From Bacteroidota bacterium (GTDB lineage: Bacteria; Bacteroidota; Bacteroidia; Bacteroidales; Paludibacteraceae), in NCBI GenBank assembly GCA_023459355.1, contig JAEWUM010000003.1:1-64000 (forward strand): a stretch of DNA of 64,000 nt, read 5' to 3'. A model generated the notes under the pieces. It saw only the letters and a list, made by a program, of their open reading frames with translations, was not told the origin of the DNA and searched no databases. The position numbers were made by a program, and so were the translations under genes. Of the stretch, positions 1 to 7,523 are shown one piece after another. Position 1 is the stretch's first letter. Each line of letters begins with the position of its first letter.

Positions 1-61
1 AATGTTTATCTTTGCTCATAGTAGTATATTTATGGTGTGGTAACTTCAAATATACAACTTT

Positions 62-94
62 GGAGCTGATTTGAAAAAATTGGCTCCTTTTTTT
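62..94 (+). terminator. Intrinsic terminator with GAAA tetraloop
   Basis: An 11-bp stem pairs 62-72 with 77-87 (GGAGC with GCTCC at the base and two G-U pairs inside), closed by a GAAA tetraloop and followed by seven T residues (88-94). This is a textbook Rho-independent terminator for a transcript coming from the left. A TATCTTTG box at 6-13 matches the Bacteroidota -7 element, so the terminated RNA could be only about 75 nt long, but the -33 box would lie outside the window. Confidence 0.75.
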
Positions 95-451
95 ATTCTA
101 TCTAGAAACTTTTATCGGACAACAATATATAGAATTGTTGAAACAGGTTTGGATTACAGTTACGGACGAAATGTTTTCAAACAAACAGCCGGAATTATGC
201 TCTTCAATCGATTGTGGACAGAAGCCTATGTAAATTTGGGCAATCTCAATCAATTCATTGACAATAATGGCTTATACTTTTACAATTCACTCGATCCGAC
301 CACCTTCAGGACAGGCATATCGGGGTTTTGGTATGTGTGCAAGCCCCTGACGATTTATTTGAATTACAACTACGATACGAAAAAAATAATCACGGATAAT
401 TTATTCTACAACCAACATTCAATTACAGGAGGTTTGATATGGAAAATATAA
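71..451 (+). pseudogene. C-terminal remnant of an outer-membrane beta-barrel protein
   Basis: The 126-residue frame is rich in alternating aromatic and polar residues (YSYGRN, LWTEAYVNLGNL, ISGFWYV, IYLNYNYDT) and ends in SITGGLIWKI, the usual last strand of an outer-membrane barrel. It has no signal peptide. Its only possible start is a TTG at 71 that lies inside the terminator stem, and the frame is closed by a stop at 41-43, so the N-terminal part of the barrel is missing. The end overlaps the next gene by 13 bases. A YaiO-like barrel is possible because the neighbour is a TPR protein and YaiO proteins join both parts, but that is inference. It may be a decayed gene rather than an expressed one. 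Confidence 0.5.
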
Positions 452-1059
452 TTCGAAAAACAGTTACCGTATGCCTGTTTTTTATAGCCATGACAACAGG
501 AGCACAGAATCAGACAGTTTGGCAACAGGCATTTTACAAAAGTTATGAAGCTGAAAAGACAGGTAAATATGCACAAGCCATCTCTGAATTAAAGAAAGTA
601 TATAAAGCTGAAGATTATTTTGCGAATATCCGCATGGGTTGGCTTCATTATTTATCCAGGCAACATGCTGAGGCTGAAAAATTCTACCTCAATGCCATCA
701 GATTAAAACCCTATTCAATTGAAGCACGATTCGGTATTGTGAAACCCTATAGTGCAACCGAACAATGGGAAAAAGTCAAACAACAATATCATCAGATTCT
801 GAAAATTGACCCACAAAACACGGTTGCAAACTACTGGCTCGGGGTCATTTACTACAACAAAAAAGACTACCAGAACGCGGTAAAACTGTTCGAGAAAGTT
901 GTAAACCTGTATCCGCTTGATTATGATTCAGTCATTATGCTGGCGTGGACAAAGCTGAATCTTGGCAAACAGGCGGAGGCCGGCATTCTTTTCAATCATG
1001 CCATGACGCTCAGGCCCAATGACGAATCGGCAACCACAGGATTAAAACTTATCAAATAA
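439..1059 (+). CDS. Exported tetratricopeptide-repeat protein
   Basis: The 206-residue protein starts with a signal peptide (hydrophobic core VTVCLFFIAMTTGA, likely cleavage after GAQ). The rest is TPR helices: repeats near residues 50-80, 85-115, 118-150 (NYWLGVIYYNKKDYQNAVKLF is the clearest) and 155-190 with the typical A at position 8 and P at 32. TPR arrays are protein-binding scaffolds; no catalytic domain is visible. It starts inside the end of the barrel remnant, as in a translationally coupled pair, so it may once have worked with that barrel in the outer membrane or periplasm. The partner and function are unknown. Confidence 0.75.
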   Translation: MENIIRKTVTVCLFFIAMTTGAQNQTVWQQAFYKSYEAEKTGKYAQAISELKKVYKAEDYFANIRMGWLHYLSRQHAEAEKFYLNAIRLKPYSIEARFGIVKPYSATEQWEKVKQQYHQILKIDPQNTVANYWLGVIYYNKKDYQNAVKLFEKVVNLYPLDYDSVIMLAWTKLNLGKQAEAGILFNHAMTLRPNDESATTGLKLIK

Positions 1060-1152
1060 GCTCTCCTGATGTTATTTTGTCGTAATTTCTTAAAATTCGT
1101 TTACTTTTATATGCCGATTTGGAGAATATAATGAATGATTGCTTTTTTTGTT

Positions 1153-1160
1153 TATCTTTG
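1153..1160 (+). promoter_or_regulatory. Primary-sigma -7 box upstream of aminotransferase
   Basis: TATCTTTG matches the Bacteroidota consensus TAnnTTTG and lies about 40 bases before the ATG at 1200. No -33 TTTG is seen at the expected spacing of about 19-21 bases, so the assignment rests on the -7 box alone. Confidence 0.55.
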
Positions 1161-1199
1161 TGACCAGAAATAACAACAAAACAAAAACACCGATAAATT

Positions 1200-2393
1200 A
1201 TGTTTCCAGTATCAGACCGTTTGGCAGCCCTTTCTCCTTCAGAAACGCTGGCCATGTCACAAAAAAGTAATGAGTTGAAAGCTCAGGGTATCGATGTAAT
1301 TAATTTAAGTGTCGGAGAAACAGACTTTTACACGCCTGACCACGTAAAAGAAGCTGCAAAAAAAGCCGTGGATGACAACTTTTCCTTCTATTCTCCGGTT
1401 CCGGGTTATCCCGCTTTGCGCAATGCCATTTGTGCAAAACTGAAAAATGAAAACGGTTTAGATTATAAACCCGAACAAATCGTGTGTTCGAACGGGGCTA
1501 AACAATCAGTTTGTAACGTGATTCTGGCTATCATCAGCAAAGGCGATGAAGTGATTATCCCTGCACCTTACTGGGTAAGTTATCCGGAGATGGTAACTTT
1601 GGCCGATGGTAAATCCGTGATTGTTTCAGCGGGAATCGAACAGGATTTCAAAATGACTCCTGCACAATTGGAAGCAGCTATCACTCCCAAAACCAAGGCT
1701 CTTATCCTTTGTTCGCCTTCAAATCCAACCGGAAGCGTTTACACCAAAGAAGAATTAAAAGGGTTAGCTGATGTATTGGCCAACTATCCGAATATCTATA
1801 TTTTATCAGACGAAATCTACGAGCACATCAACTACTTAGGCGCCCACGAAAGCATTGCCCAGTTTGAAAGTATCCGTGATCGCGTGGTGATTATCAACGG
1901 CGTTTCCAAAGGTTATGCCATGACCGGCTGGCGTATTGGCTGGATTGCGGCTCCGAAATGGATTGCATCGGCTTGCAACACCCTGCAGGGACAATACACA
2001 TCCGGACCTTGCTCTGTGGCTCAGGTAGCTGCACAGGCTGCTTATACCGGCGATCAAACTTGCGTGAAAGAGATGCGGGTGGCTTTCGAACGTCGCAAAA
2101 AATTAGTTGTTGAGCTTGCTGCTCAGATTCCCGGTTTAAAATTAAGCGAGCCTCAGGGAGCTTTTTACATCTTCCCGGATGCCGGAGTTTACATTGGTAA
2201 ATCTTATGAAGGCAAGAAAATCGAGAACTCAGGTGACCTCGCGTTATACCTGCTCGAAGTTGGTCACGTTGCCTGTGTAGGTGGTGGCGCTTTCGGTGCT
2301 CCAAACTGCATCCGGCTTTCTTATGCAACATCCGATGAAAATCTGGTTAAAGCATTTGGCAGAATCAAAGATGCACTTGCCAAACTTCAATAA
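1200..2393 (+). CDS. Class I PLP aminotransferase (aspartate/prephenate aminotransferase type)
   Basis: At 397 residues it has the normal length for the AspAT Ib subgroup and complete motifs: the N-terminal LSVGETDFYTPDHV, the cofactor-binding SNGAKQSV, the SNPTGSVYTKEEL loop, the PLP lysine in SKGYAMTGWRIGW, and a C-terminal IRLSYATS with the substrate carboxylate-binding arginine. Family members exchange the amino group between aspartate/glutamate and 2-oxo acids, and many in this subgroup also accept prephenate or aromatic keto acids. It is probably monocistronic: a -7 box precedes it and a hairpin terminator follows within 60 bases. Substrate choice cannot be read from sequence. Confidence 0.9.
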   Translation: MFPVSDRLAALSPSETLAMSQKSNELKAQGIDVINLSVGETDFYTPDHVKEAAKKAVDDNFSFYSPVPGYPALRNAICAKLKNENGLDYKPEQIVCSNGAKQSVCNVILAIISKGDEVIIPAPYWVSYPEMVTLADGKSVIVSAGIEQDFKMTPAQLEAAITPKTKALILCSPSNPTGSVYTKEELKGLADVLANYPNIYILSDEIYEHINYLGAHESIAQFESIRDRVVIINGVSKGYAMTGWRIGWIAAPKWIASACNTLQGQYTSGPCSVAQVAAQAAYTGDQTCVKEMRVAFERRKKLVVELAAQIPGLKLSEPQGAFYIFPDAGVYIGKSYEGKKIENSGDLALYLLEVGHVACVGGGAFGAPNCIRLSYATSDENLVKAFGRIKDALAKLQ

Positions 2394-2419
2394 TAAGTGT
2401 ATTAGTTTGCAACATTGAA

Positions 2420-2451
2420 AACGCCCTACTGTTTTGATGCAGTAGGGCGTT
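2420..2451. terminator. Bidirectional hairpin terminator
   Basis: A perfect 12-bp stem (AACGCCCTACTG with CAGTAGGGCGTT) around an 8-base loop lies between the convergent aminotransferase and response-regulator genes. T-rich sequence follows on the plus side and A-rich sequence precedes it, so it can serve both strands. Confidence 0.8.
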
Positions 2452-2471
2452 TATATTTAATCATGATCAAT

Positions 2472-3179
2472 TTATTCCCGCTTTTCTCCTTCTTCATAAT
2501 CCCGGAGACGGATACCCAAACGAATTTTATTTTCAATTACAACCTGATCGTCATTGTAAAGATATTTCTTCAGTCTGGAAATAGAATTGTACAGCGCGGC
2601 TTCCTTGGAACTGGTCTCCTCAACCTGCCAGACAATCTTAATAATCTCTTCTCTAGACATAAAATTACCCTTGTTCCGGCATAGTAAAGCCAACACCATG
2701 GAATCTAAATGATTCAAGTGAATATCACCCTTATCGAACTTAAGTGACTGCTCATCAGGGAAGAATTTAAACCTGCCTATCCTGAACTGATTGTCATTGG
2801 CAGCCGAAGAAGAAGTCATTTCAGCTTCTACCATTTTATTGATCCGGAGCATTAACTCAACCAAGCGGTATGGTTTCCGGACGTAATCACTGTTCTCAAT
2901 ACCGAATCCGATTTCATAATCCTCATTACCATCACGTGAGGTCGTGAAAATAATGGGCACATCACTGAATTTTCTGATTTTACGCGCAATTTCAAAACCA
3001 TCAACACTACAGTTCAGCATTACGTCCAGTGTAACCAGATCGGGAGAAAACTGCTGAAATTCAGCAATGGCTTCATCCCCATTGCTTACATAGTAAACCT
3101 CATACTTTTGCATTTCTAAGAACCCGACTAAAGCGGTTCCCAGATTTAGATCATCTTCTACAACCAAGATCTTTTTCAT
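2472..3179 (-). CDS. OmpR-family response regulator
   Basis: The 235-residue protein has a receiver domain (residues 1-120) with the acidic pair ED at 8-10, phosphoacceptor D52 (LVTLDVML), switch threonines near 79-80 and K102 (YVRKPYR). A winged-helix Trans_reg_C domain follows (about 135-230; RIGRFKFFPDEQSL, LNHLDSMVLALLCRN, LYNSISRLKKYL). It is 7 bases downstream of the histidine kinase on the same strand, so the two form an operon. The pair is transcribed away from the peptide-export cassette at 4740, which makes that cassette a plausible target. The receiver aligns without gaps over its first 100 residues with the orphan regulator at 56090. Confidence 0.92.
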   Translation of the reverse strand: MKKILVVEDDLNLGTALVGFLEMQKYEVYYVSNGDEAIAEFQQFSPDLVTLDVMLNCSVDGFEIARKIRKFSDVPIIFTTSRDGNEDYEIGFGIENSDYVRKPYRLVELMLRINKMVEAEMTSSSAANDNQFRIGRFKFFPDEQSLKFDKGDIHLNHLDSMVLALLCRNKGNFMSREEIIKIVWQVEETSSKEAALYNSISRLKKYLYNDDQVVIENKIRLGIRLRDYEEGEKRE

Positions 3180-3186
3180 TTGTGTC

Positions 3187-4527
3187 TTATTTATTTGGCA
3201 AAATTATTTTAAAGTTTGAACCCACACCCAATTCACTGGTTACTCCAATGCTTCCTCCATGTTTCTCAATAATTGTTTTCACATAATTGAGCCCGATTCC
3301 GAAACCATTGACTTTAACATTATTATCAACCCGCGAGTACTTTTCAAAAATATTGTTTATCTTTTCTGCTGGTATACCAATACCATTATCTTTAAAGTCC
3401 AATTCTACTGCATTCGCGTGCACCGACACACTAATATCAACACTAACCTGTTGTTTTGAGTATTTGATTGAATTATCAATTAAATTAGCAAAACATTGTG
3501 TCAACATCAACCCATCACCGGTCACGATAATCTCATCCGCTTCATAATGAGTAGTTATTGTTATTTTCTTGGTAAGAGAACTGATGAACCTGGTCTTCAG
3601 ATCATCTATGAGTTTAACAAGGTTAACCGGCAGCTTGTTCAGCACCAGCAAGCCCTCTTCCACCTTTGCCAAACCTACAATCATACTGATGGTTCCATTC
3701 AGTTCTGTCAGGGAGTTCACCGAATTATTCAACATCATATCGCGCATACCAACATTTTCGAACATCTCAGGCTCTTTTAGGCAATCTAAATTCACAATCA
3801 GGCTCGAAACAGGCCGTTTTAATTCGTGGGCAATATTACTTAAAAACTCATTTTTAAACTTCACTAACTTCTTTTGTTTGGCCAATGTTATGATCAGGAA
3901 CCTGAAAGCCAGCAACGAAATTACTGAAAACACAATCGAACCCAGTAACATGAGCGCCATTCGCTTCATAATCTCTGAAAAAGGATTAATCAGAACCAAC
4001 TGTAATGCTTCCTTTTCCTCAAAATCAAGCGGATATAATTGTGAAGGTATCACAAGAAAAGAACTGCTGGCATAATCTTTTGAACTTGCTAATACTTCTT
4101 GGGTTTTAGGGTTTATCAGTTGGATTGAATAGTCTGAGTTGATATCTCTAATTTGAAGAATCTGACTTGTTATACTATCTATCTTTTGTATATCAAGTGG
4201 GATTAACTTGCTAATAAATACATGCATAACAATATCAAACTTATTCAAAAGACTTTCATCCTCAGTTTCAACCTTTCTCATATCAAAATCAACTATATCA
4301 TCCTCAGTATCCACATCAACAGAACTATCTGACTCCAATTCAGGCTTCACATATTTTGAGTTTCTCTGATTAAGTTCCTTTCTAAATGCCTCTTTCAATA
4401 TTGCATCAGATTCCCTAATTAACGCAAAACGTACTGTCTGAAAATAATCGTAAACCAGATAGCTCTGTGTCAGCAATATAAAAACTATTGATATGATTGC
4501 AATATATGAGATGTTTTTAGTTGACAT
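3187..4527 (-). CDS. Membrane sensor histidine kinase
   Basis: The 446-residue kinase has TM1 at about 7-26, a periplasmic sensor region of about 160 residues with an acidic stretch (ESDSSVDVDTEDDIVDFD), TM2 near 190-212, and a HisKA domain with phosphorylated H234 (IAHELKRPVSS). The HATPase_c domain shows the N box (FANLIDNSIKYS), G1 (DFKDNGIGIP), F box and G2 (GFGIGLNYVK). It should phosphorylate the co-transcribed OmpR-type regulator. The sensor domain is not one I recognise. A TATCTTTG-type -7 box on the minus strand at 4573-4580 precedes it. A role in sensing the secreted peptides encoded next door is attractive but unproven. Confidence 0.9.
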   Translation of the reverse strand: MSTKNISYIAIISIVFILLTQSYLVYDYFQTVRFALIRESDAILKEAFRKELNQRNSKYVKPELESDSSVDVDTEDDIVDFDMRKVETEDESLLNKFDIVMHVFISKLIPLDIQKIDSITSQILQIRDINSDYSIQLINPKTQEVLASSKDYASSSFLVIPSQLYPLDFEEKEALQLVLINPFSEIMKRMALMLLGSIVFSVISLLAFRFLIITLAKQKKLVKFKNEFLSNIAHELKRPVSSLIVNLDCLKEPEMFENVGMRDMMLNNSVNSLTELNGTISMIVGLAKVEEGLLVLNKLPVNLVKLIDDLKTRFISSLTKKITITTHYEADEIIVTGDGLMLTQCFANLIDNSIKYSKQQVSVDISVSVHANAVELDFKDNGIGIPAEKINNIFEKYSRVDNNVKVNGFGIGLNYVKTIIEKHGGSIGVTSELGVGSNFKIILPNK

Positions 4528-4572
4528 AATGCAAATTAGAATTTATATGCAATCTGCGTTTATAATTCCCGA

Positions 4573-4580
4573 CAAAGATA
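4573..4580 (-). promoter_or_regulatory. -7 promoter box for the two-component operon
   Basis: The plus strand reads CAAAGATA, that is TATCTTTG on the minus strand, an exact TAnnTTTG match 45 bases upstream of the kinase start. The nearest TTTG for a -33 box (4604-4607) sits 23 bases away, slightly long. Confidence 0.5.
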
Positions 4581-4621
4581 AAATTTTTTTATCAAATTTC
4601 TAACAAATCACTTTTATTTAG

Positions 4622-4650
4622 AACTTTAGTGAAGAATTGGTGAAACTTTG
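4622..4650 (+). repeat. Two AACTTT direct repeats, candidate regulator site
   Basis: AACTTT occurs at 4622-4627 and AACTTTG at 4644-4650, a spacing of 22 bases or two helical turns, in the divergent region between the kinase and the first peptide gene. OmpR-family regulators usually bind direct repeats spaced by whole turns, so this is a candidate operator. The same heptamer recurs with 11-base spacing after the cassette (8087-8119). Confidence 0.35.
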
Positions 4651-4739
4651 AGCATTTTTCTTTCACATAATTGTATTAACATTGCATTGTCAAACAAATC
4701 AAATCATTAGCAAAGTCAAACCAATTAAAAATAACAGCA

Positions 4740-4859
4740 ATGAAAACTATTGAAAGCAACTTCAGAAAATTATCAACTGAACAGTTAAATCAAACAGTTG
4801 GGGGGTATTATGTAATTATCACGTTACCTGATGGCAGCAAGGTTAGAGTAAGAGTATAA
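4740..4859 (+). CDS. Double-glycine leader peptide precursor, copy 1
   Basis: This 39-codon gene encodes MKTIESNFRKLSTEQLNQTV-GG followed by YYVIITLPDGSKVRVRV. The leader has the pattern of C39-peptidase substrates: hydrophobic positions at L11, L16 and V20 before the GG at residues 21-22. Cleavage would release a 17-residue peptide. That peptide has a hydrophobic half, a central PDG turn and an alternating Lys/Arg-Val half, suggesting a cationic beta-hairpin (inference). No cysteine is present, so no lanthionine or disulfide chemistry is expected. It is first of three tandem copies ahead of a C39 ABC exporter. Whether it is a bacteriocin, toxin or signal is unknown. Confidence 0.85.
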   Translation: MKTIESNFRKLSTEQLNQTVGGYYVIITLPDGSKVRVRV

Positions 4860-4902
4860 AAATCTTTTTACATTAGTTAATTAATTAATAACTCAAACAA
4901 TC

Positions 4903-5022
4903 ATGAAAACTATTAATAACAACCTGAGGAAATTATCAACTGAACAATTGAATCAAACAGTTGGTGGATATTATGTAATTATCACGTTACCTGATGGTAG
5001 CAAGGTTAGAGTAAGAGTATAA
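4903..5022 (+). CDS. Double-glycine leader peptide precursor, copy 2
   Basis: This 39-codon gene has a leader slightly different from copy 1 (INNNLRKLSTEQLNQTVGG) but exactly the same predicted mature peptide, YYVIITLPDGSKVRVRV. The start lies 163 bases after that of copy 1, and the 42-43-base spacers after copies 1 and 2 are nearly identical, showing recent tandem duplication. Two copies of one mature peptide would raise its dosage. Copies are expected to be co-transcribed with the exporter since no terminator is seen between them. Confidence 0.85.
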   Translation: MKTINNNLRKLSTEQLNQTVGGYYVIITLPDGSKVRVRV

Positions 5023-5064
5023 AATCATTTTACATTAGTTAATTAATCAATAACTCAAACAATC

Positions 5065-5184
5065 ATGAAAACTATTAATAACAACCTGAGGAAATTATCA
5101 ACTGAACAGCTGAATCAGACAATTGGTGGATATTATGTAATTATCACTCTTCCCAACGGAAAAAGAATTAGAGTTAGGGTATAA
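5065..5184 (+). CDS. Double-glycine leader peptide precursor, copy 3
   Basis: This 39-codon paralogue keeps the copy 2 leader (V20 replaced by I) and a diverged mature part, YYVIITLPNGKRIRVRV. All five differences from copies 1-2 (D to N, S to K, K to R, V to I and the leader change) preserve the pattern. They also raise the positive charge and turn PDG into PNG followed by Lys, a classic tight-turn sequence for beta-hairpins. This co-variation supports selection on the peptide. It ends 91 bases before the exporter start at 5276. Confidence 0.85.
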   Translation: MKTINNNLRKLSTEQLNQTIGGYYVIITLPNGKRIRVRV

Positions 5185-5219
5185 CAAAAATATTCCCTAA
5201 TTTTAAAGCGGTTTAGCGA

Positions 5220-5237
5220 GCAATAATTCATTATTGC
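5220..5237. other. 18-bp palindrome before the exporter
   Basis: GCAATAATTCATTATTGC forms an 8-bp stem around TC, 39 bases before the first ATG of the exporter. It lacks a T-run, so it may be an RNA hairpin setting the ratio of peptide to exporter message or a protein-binding site rather than a strong terminator. Confidence 0.4.
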
Positions 5238-5275
5238 AAGAACCTCCTGAAATCAACTGATTATCAAGAGATTTT

Positions 5276-7507
5276 ATGCTATGCCGCTTTGAATATTATA
5301 ACTCTATGTCTAAATTTCCCTTCTACCACCAACACGATGCCATGGATTGCGGTCCGACCTGCCTGCGCATGATTGCAGCGCATTACGGAAGGCAATACTC
5401 CCTTGAAGGACTCCGTGAAAAATCCCACTTCAGTCGTGAAGGCGTTTCCTTGTTAGGCATCAGCGAAGCCGCTGAGAAGCTGGGTTTCCGTACGGTAGGT
5501 GTCTATGTAAACTTCGAAGAGTTAAAAAAAGAAGCTCCCCTCCCCTGCATTGTCCACTGGAACCAGCAACATTTCGTCGTAGTTTATGACATCCGCGAAA
5601 AAAACGGGAAAGACATTATTTATGTGGCAGATCCGGGAGCCGGAAAACTGAAATACACCAAAGAAGAATTTTGTCGCTGTTGGTTAAGCACCAGGAGTGA
5701 CGGTGAAGATGTGGGCATAGCCCTCCTGCTGGAAACGACTCCCGAGTTTTTCAAAAAGGAAAGTGACAAAACCAAGACCAACAAAGGATTTTCATTTCTT
5801 TTTTCTTACCTGAAACCTTATAAAAAACTGATATTCCAGTTGTTTCTCGGACTGTTTTTTGGCAGTCTGCTACAACTTTTACTCCCCTTCCTCACCCAAT
5901 CTATAGTCGATTTCGGAATATCAGCACAAAACATCGGCTATGTATATCTTGTCCTGATTGCTCAGTTAGTCCTGGTGTTTAGCGCCTCAACCGTTGAATT
6001 CATCAGGGGTTGGATATTGTTGCACATCGGAACCCGGGTCAATATTTCGGTGATTTCCGACTTCTTAGCCAAGCTGATGCGGTTGCCTATGGGCTATTTC
6101 GACACCAAAATGACCGGCGATCTGTTACAACGCATGGGTGACCATACCCGCATCCAGAATTACCTTACAAATTCCACCCTGAACATCCTGTTTGGATTGT
6201 TTAACATCTTGATATTCACATTAATACTCTTGTTTTATAATGTAACTATTTTCCTGATTTTCTTAGTGGGCAGTCTGCTATATTTCTTTTGGGTAAGCCT
6301 CTTTATGAAGAAAAGAGAAGCGCTCGACCACAAAAACTTCGCACAACAGGCAGCCAATCAAAGCAATGTAATTCAGCTCATTACAGGCATGCAGGAAATC
6401 AAGCTGAACGCCTGCGAGCAACAGAAAAGATGGGAATGGGAAAGGATACAAGCCAAGCTTTTCAAACTGAGAATCAAAGGTTTGGCTTTGAGCCAGTATC
6501 AGGATTCGGGAGCGATTTTTATCAATCAAACCAAAAACATCATCATTACTGCCTTAGTTGCCAAATTTGTGATTGATGGAAACATGAGTCTGGGGATGAT
6601 GCTGTCAGTGCAATACATTCTGGGTCAGCTAAATAGCCCAATTGATCAGTTAATCCACTTCTACCGGGAATCACAGGATGCACGCCTTAGCATCGAAAGG
6701 CTCAGCGAAGTTTATACCAAAGACAATGAAGATGATGACAAGCCCGATCAGATTCACATTATCCCTGAAAAACAGGACATTATAATTCACGATCTGACAT
6801 TTGCTTACGATACAACCTCAGCAGGAAAACCAGTTTTGAAAAACATAAACCTTCATATTCCCTCCGGAAAACAGACTGCCATTGTGGGAATGAGTGGAAG
6901 TGGCAAGACTACCCTGATGAAATTATTACTGGGTTTCTACAAACCGCAACAGGGACATATATTCCTGGGAAGCAATAGTTTATCACACTACAATATGCGC
7001 GAATGGAGAAAAAATTGCGGTGTTGTGATGCAGGAAGGATACATCTTTACCGATAGCATAGCTCGGAATATTGCACCGGGTGACGAAGAAATTGACAAAG
7101 ACAGGCTGTTGAACGCAGTTAATACAGCCAACATAAGACCATTCATCGAAACTTTATCCTCAAAATACGATACGAAAATAGGGTCTGAAGGACATGCACT
7201 CAGTCAGGGTCAGAAGCAGAGAATCCTTATTGCCAGAGCGATTTACAAGAATCCGGAGTTCGTGTTTTTAGATGAAGCCACCAACGCGTTAGACACGAAT
7301 AATGAGAAAATCATCATGGACAACTTAGGCAGATTCTTCGAAGGCAGGACATCAGTCGTCATTGCACACCGGCTCAGTACCGTGAAAAATGCAGACCAAA
7401 TCGTGGTGCTTGACAATGGAGAGATTGTTGAAACAGGAACCCATGAAAGTCTCACAAAGAATAAAGGCGCTTATTATCACTTAGTTAAGAATCAGCTCGA
7501 GCTATAA
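5276..7507 (+). CDS. C39 peptidase-containing ABC exporter (PCAT)
   Basis: This 743-residue protein would cleave double-glycine leaders and export the peptides across the inner membrane. Domain order: C39 peptidase (about 12-150) with oxyanion Q19, catalytic C25 (DAMDCGPTC), active-site His in VHWNQQHFVV and Asp in VADPGAG; an exporter-type membrane domain (about 175-450); and an ATPase domain with Walker A near 537 (GMSGSGKTT), signature LSQGQKQR near 641, Walker B FVFLDEA and H-loop AHRLS. All residues needed for both activities are present. The first ATG is at 5276, but the family usually begins near M11 (5306, MSKFPFYHQHD), which may be the true start. It lies directly after the three precursor genes and before the adaptor. 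Confidence 0.95.
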   Translation: MLCRFEYYNSMSKFPFYHQHDAMDCGPTCLRMIAAHYGRQYSLEGLREKSHFSREGVSLLGISEAAEKLGFRTVGVYVNFEELKKEAPLPCIVHWNQQHFVVVYDIREKNGKDIIYVADPGAGKLKYTKEEFCRCWLSTRSDGEDVGIALLLETTPEFFKKESDKTKTNKGFSFLFSYLKPYKKLIFQLFLGLFFGSLLQLLLPFLTQSIVDFGISAQNIGYVYLVLIAQLVLVFSASTVEFIRGWILLHIGTRVNISVISDFLAKLMRLPMGYFDTKMTGDLLQRMGDHTRIQNYLTNSTLNILFGLFNILIFTLILLFYNVTIFLIFLVGSLLYFFWVSLFMKKREALDHKNFAQQAANQSNVIQLITGMQEIKLNACEQQKRWEWERIQAKLFKLRIKGLALSQYQDSGAIFINQTKNIIITALVAKFVIDGNMSLGMMLSVQYILGQLNSPIDQLIHFYRESQDARLSIERLSEVYTKDNEDDDKPDQIHIIPEKQDIIIHDLTFAYDTTSAGKPVLKNINLHIPSGKQTAIVGMSGSGKTTLMKLLLGFYKPQQGHIFLGSNSLSHYNMREWRKNCGVVMQEGYIFTDSIARNIAPGDEEIDKDRLLNAVNTANIRPFIETLSSKYDTKIGSEGHALSQGQKQRILIARAIYKNPEFVFLDEATNALDTNNEKIIMDNLGRFFEGRTSVVIAHRLSTVKNADQIVVLDNGEIVETGTHESLTKNKGAYYHLVKNQLEL

Positions 7508-7523
7508 GAGAATACAAAACGAC

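Noticed and set aside
32..43. Minimal frame ATG GTG TGG TAA (Met-Val-Trp) before the first terminator as a leader peptide
   Set aside because: A single Trp codon and no alternative pairing with the hairpin; no tryptophan gene follows.
1836..2331. Long minus-strand open frames inside the aminotransferase gene
   Set aside because: Low-complexity Arg/His-rich translations antisense to a gene with complete conserved motifs.
2472..4527. Naming the two-component pair RprX/RprY
   Set aside because: The domain plan is similar, but the receiver motifs differ from what I recall of RprY, and the genomic setting beside a peptide exporter gives no support.
5220..5237. Terminator between the peptide genes and the exporter
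   Set aside because: The palindrome has a weak AT-rich stem and no T-run; read-through is expected.
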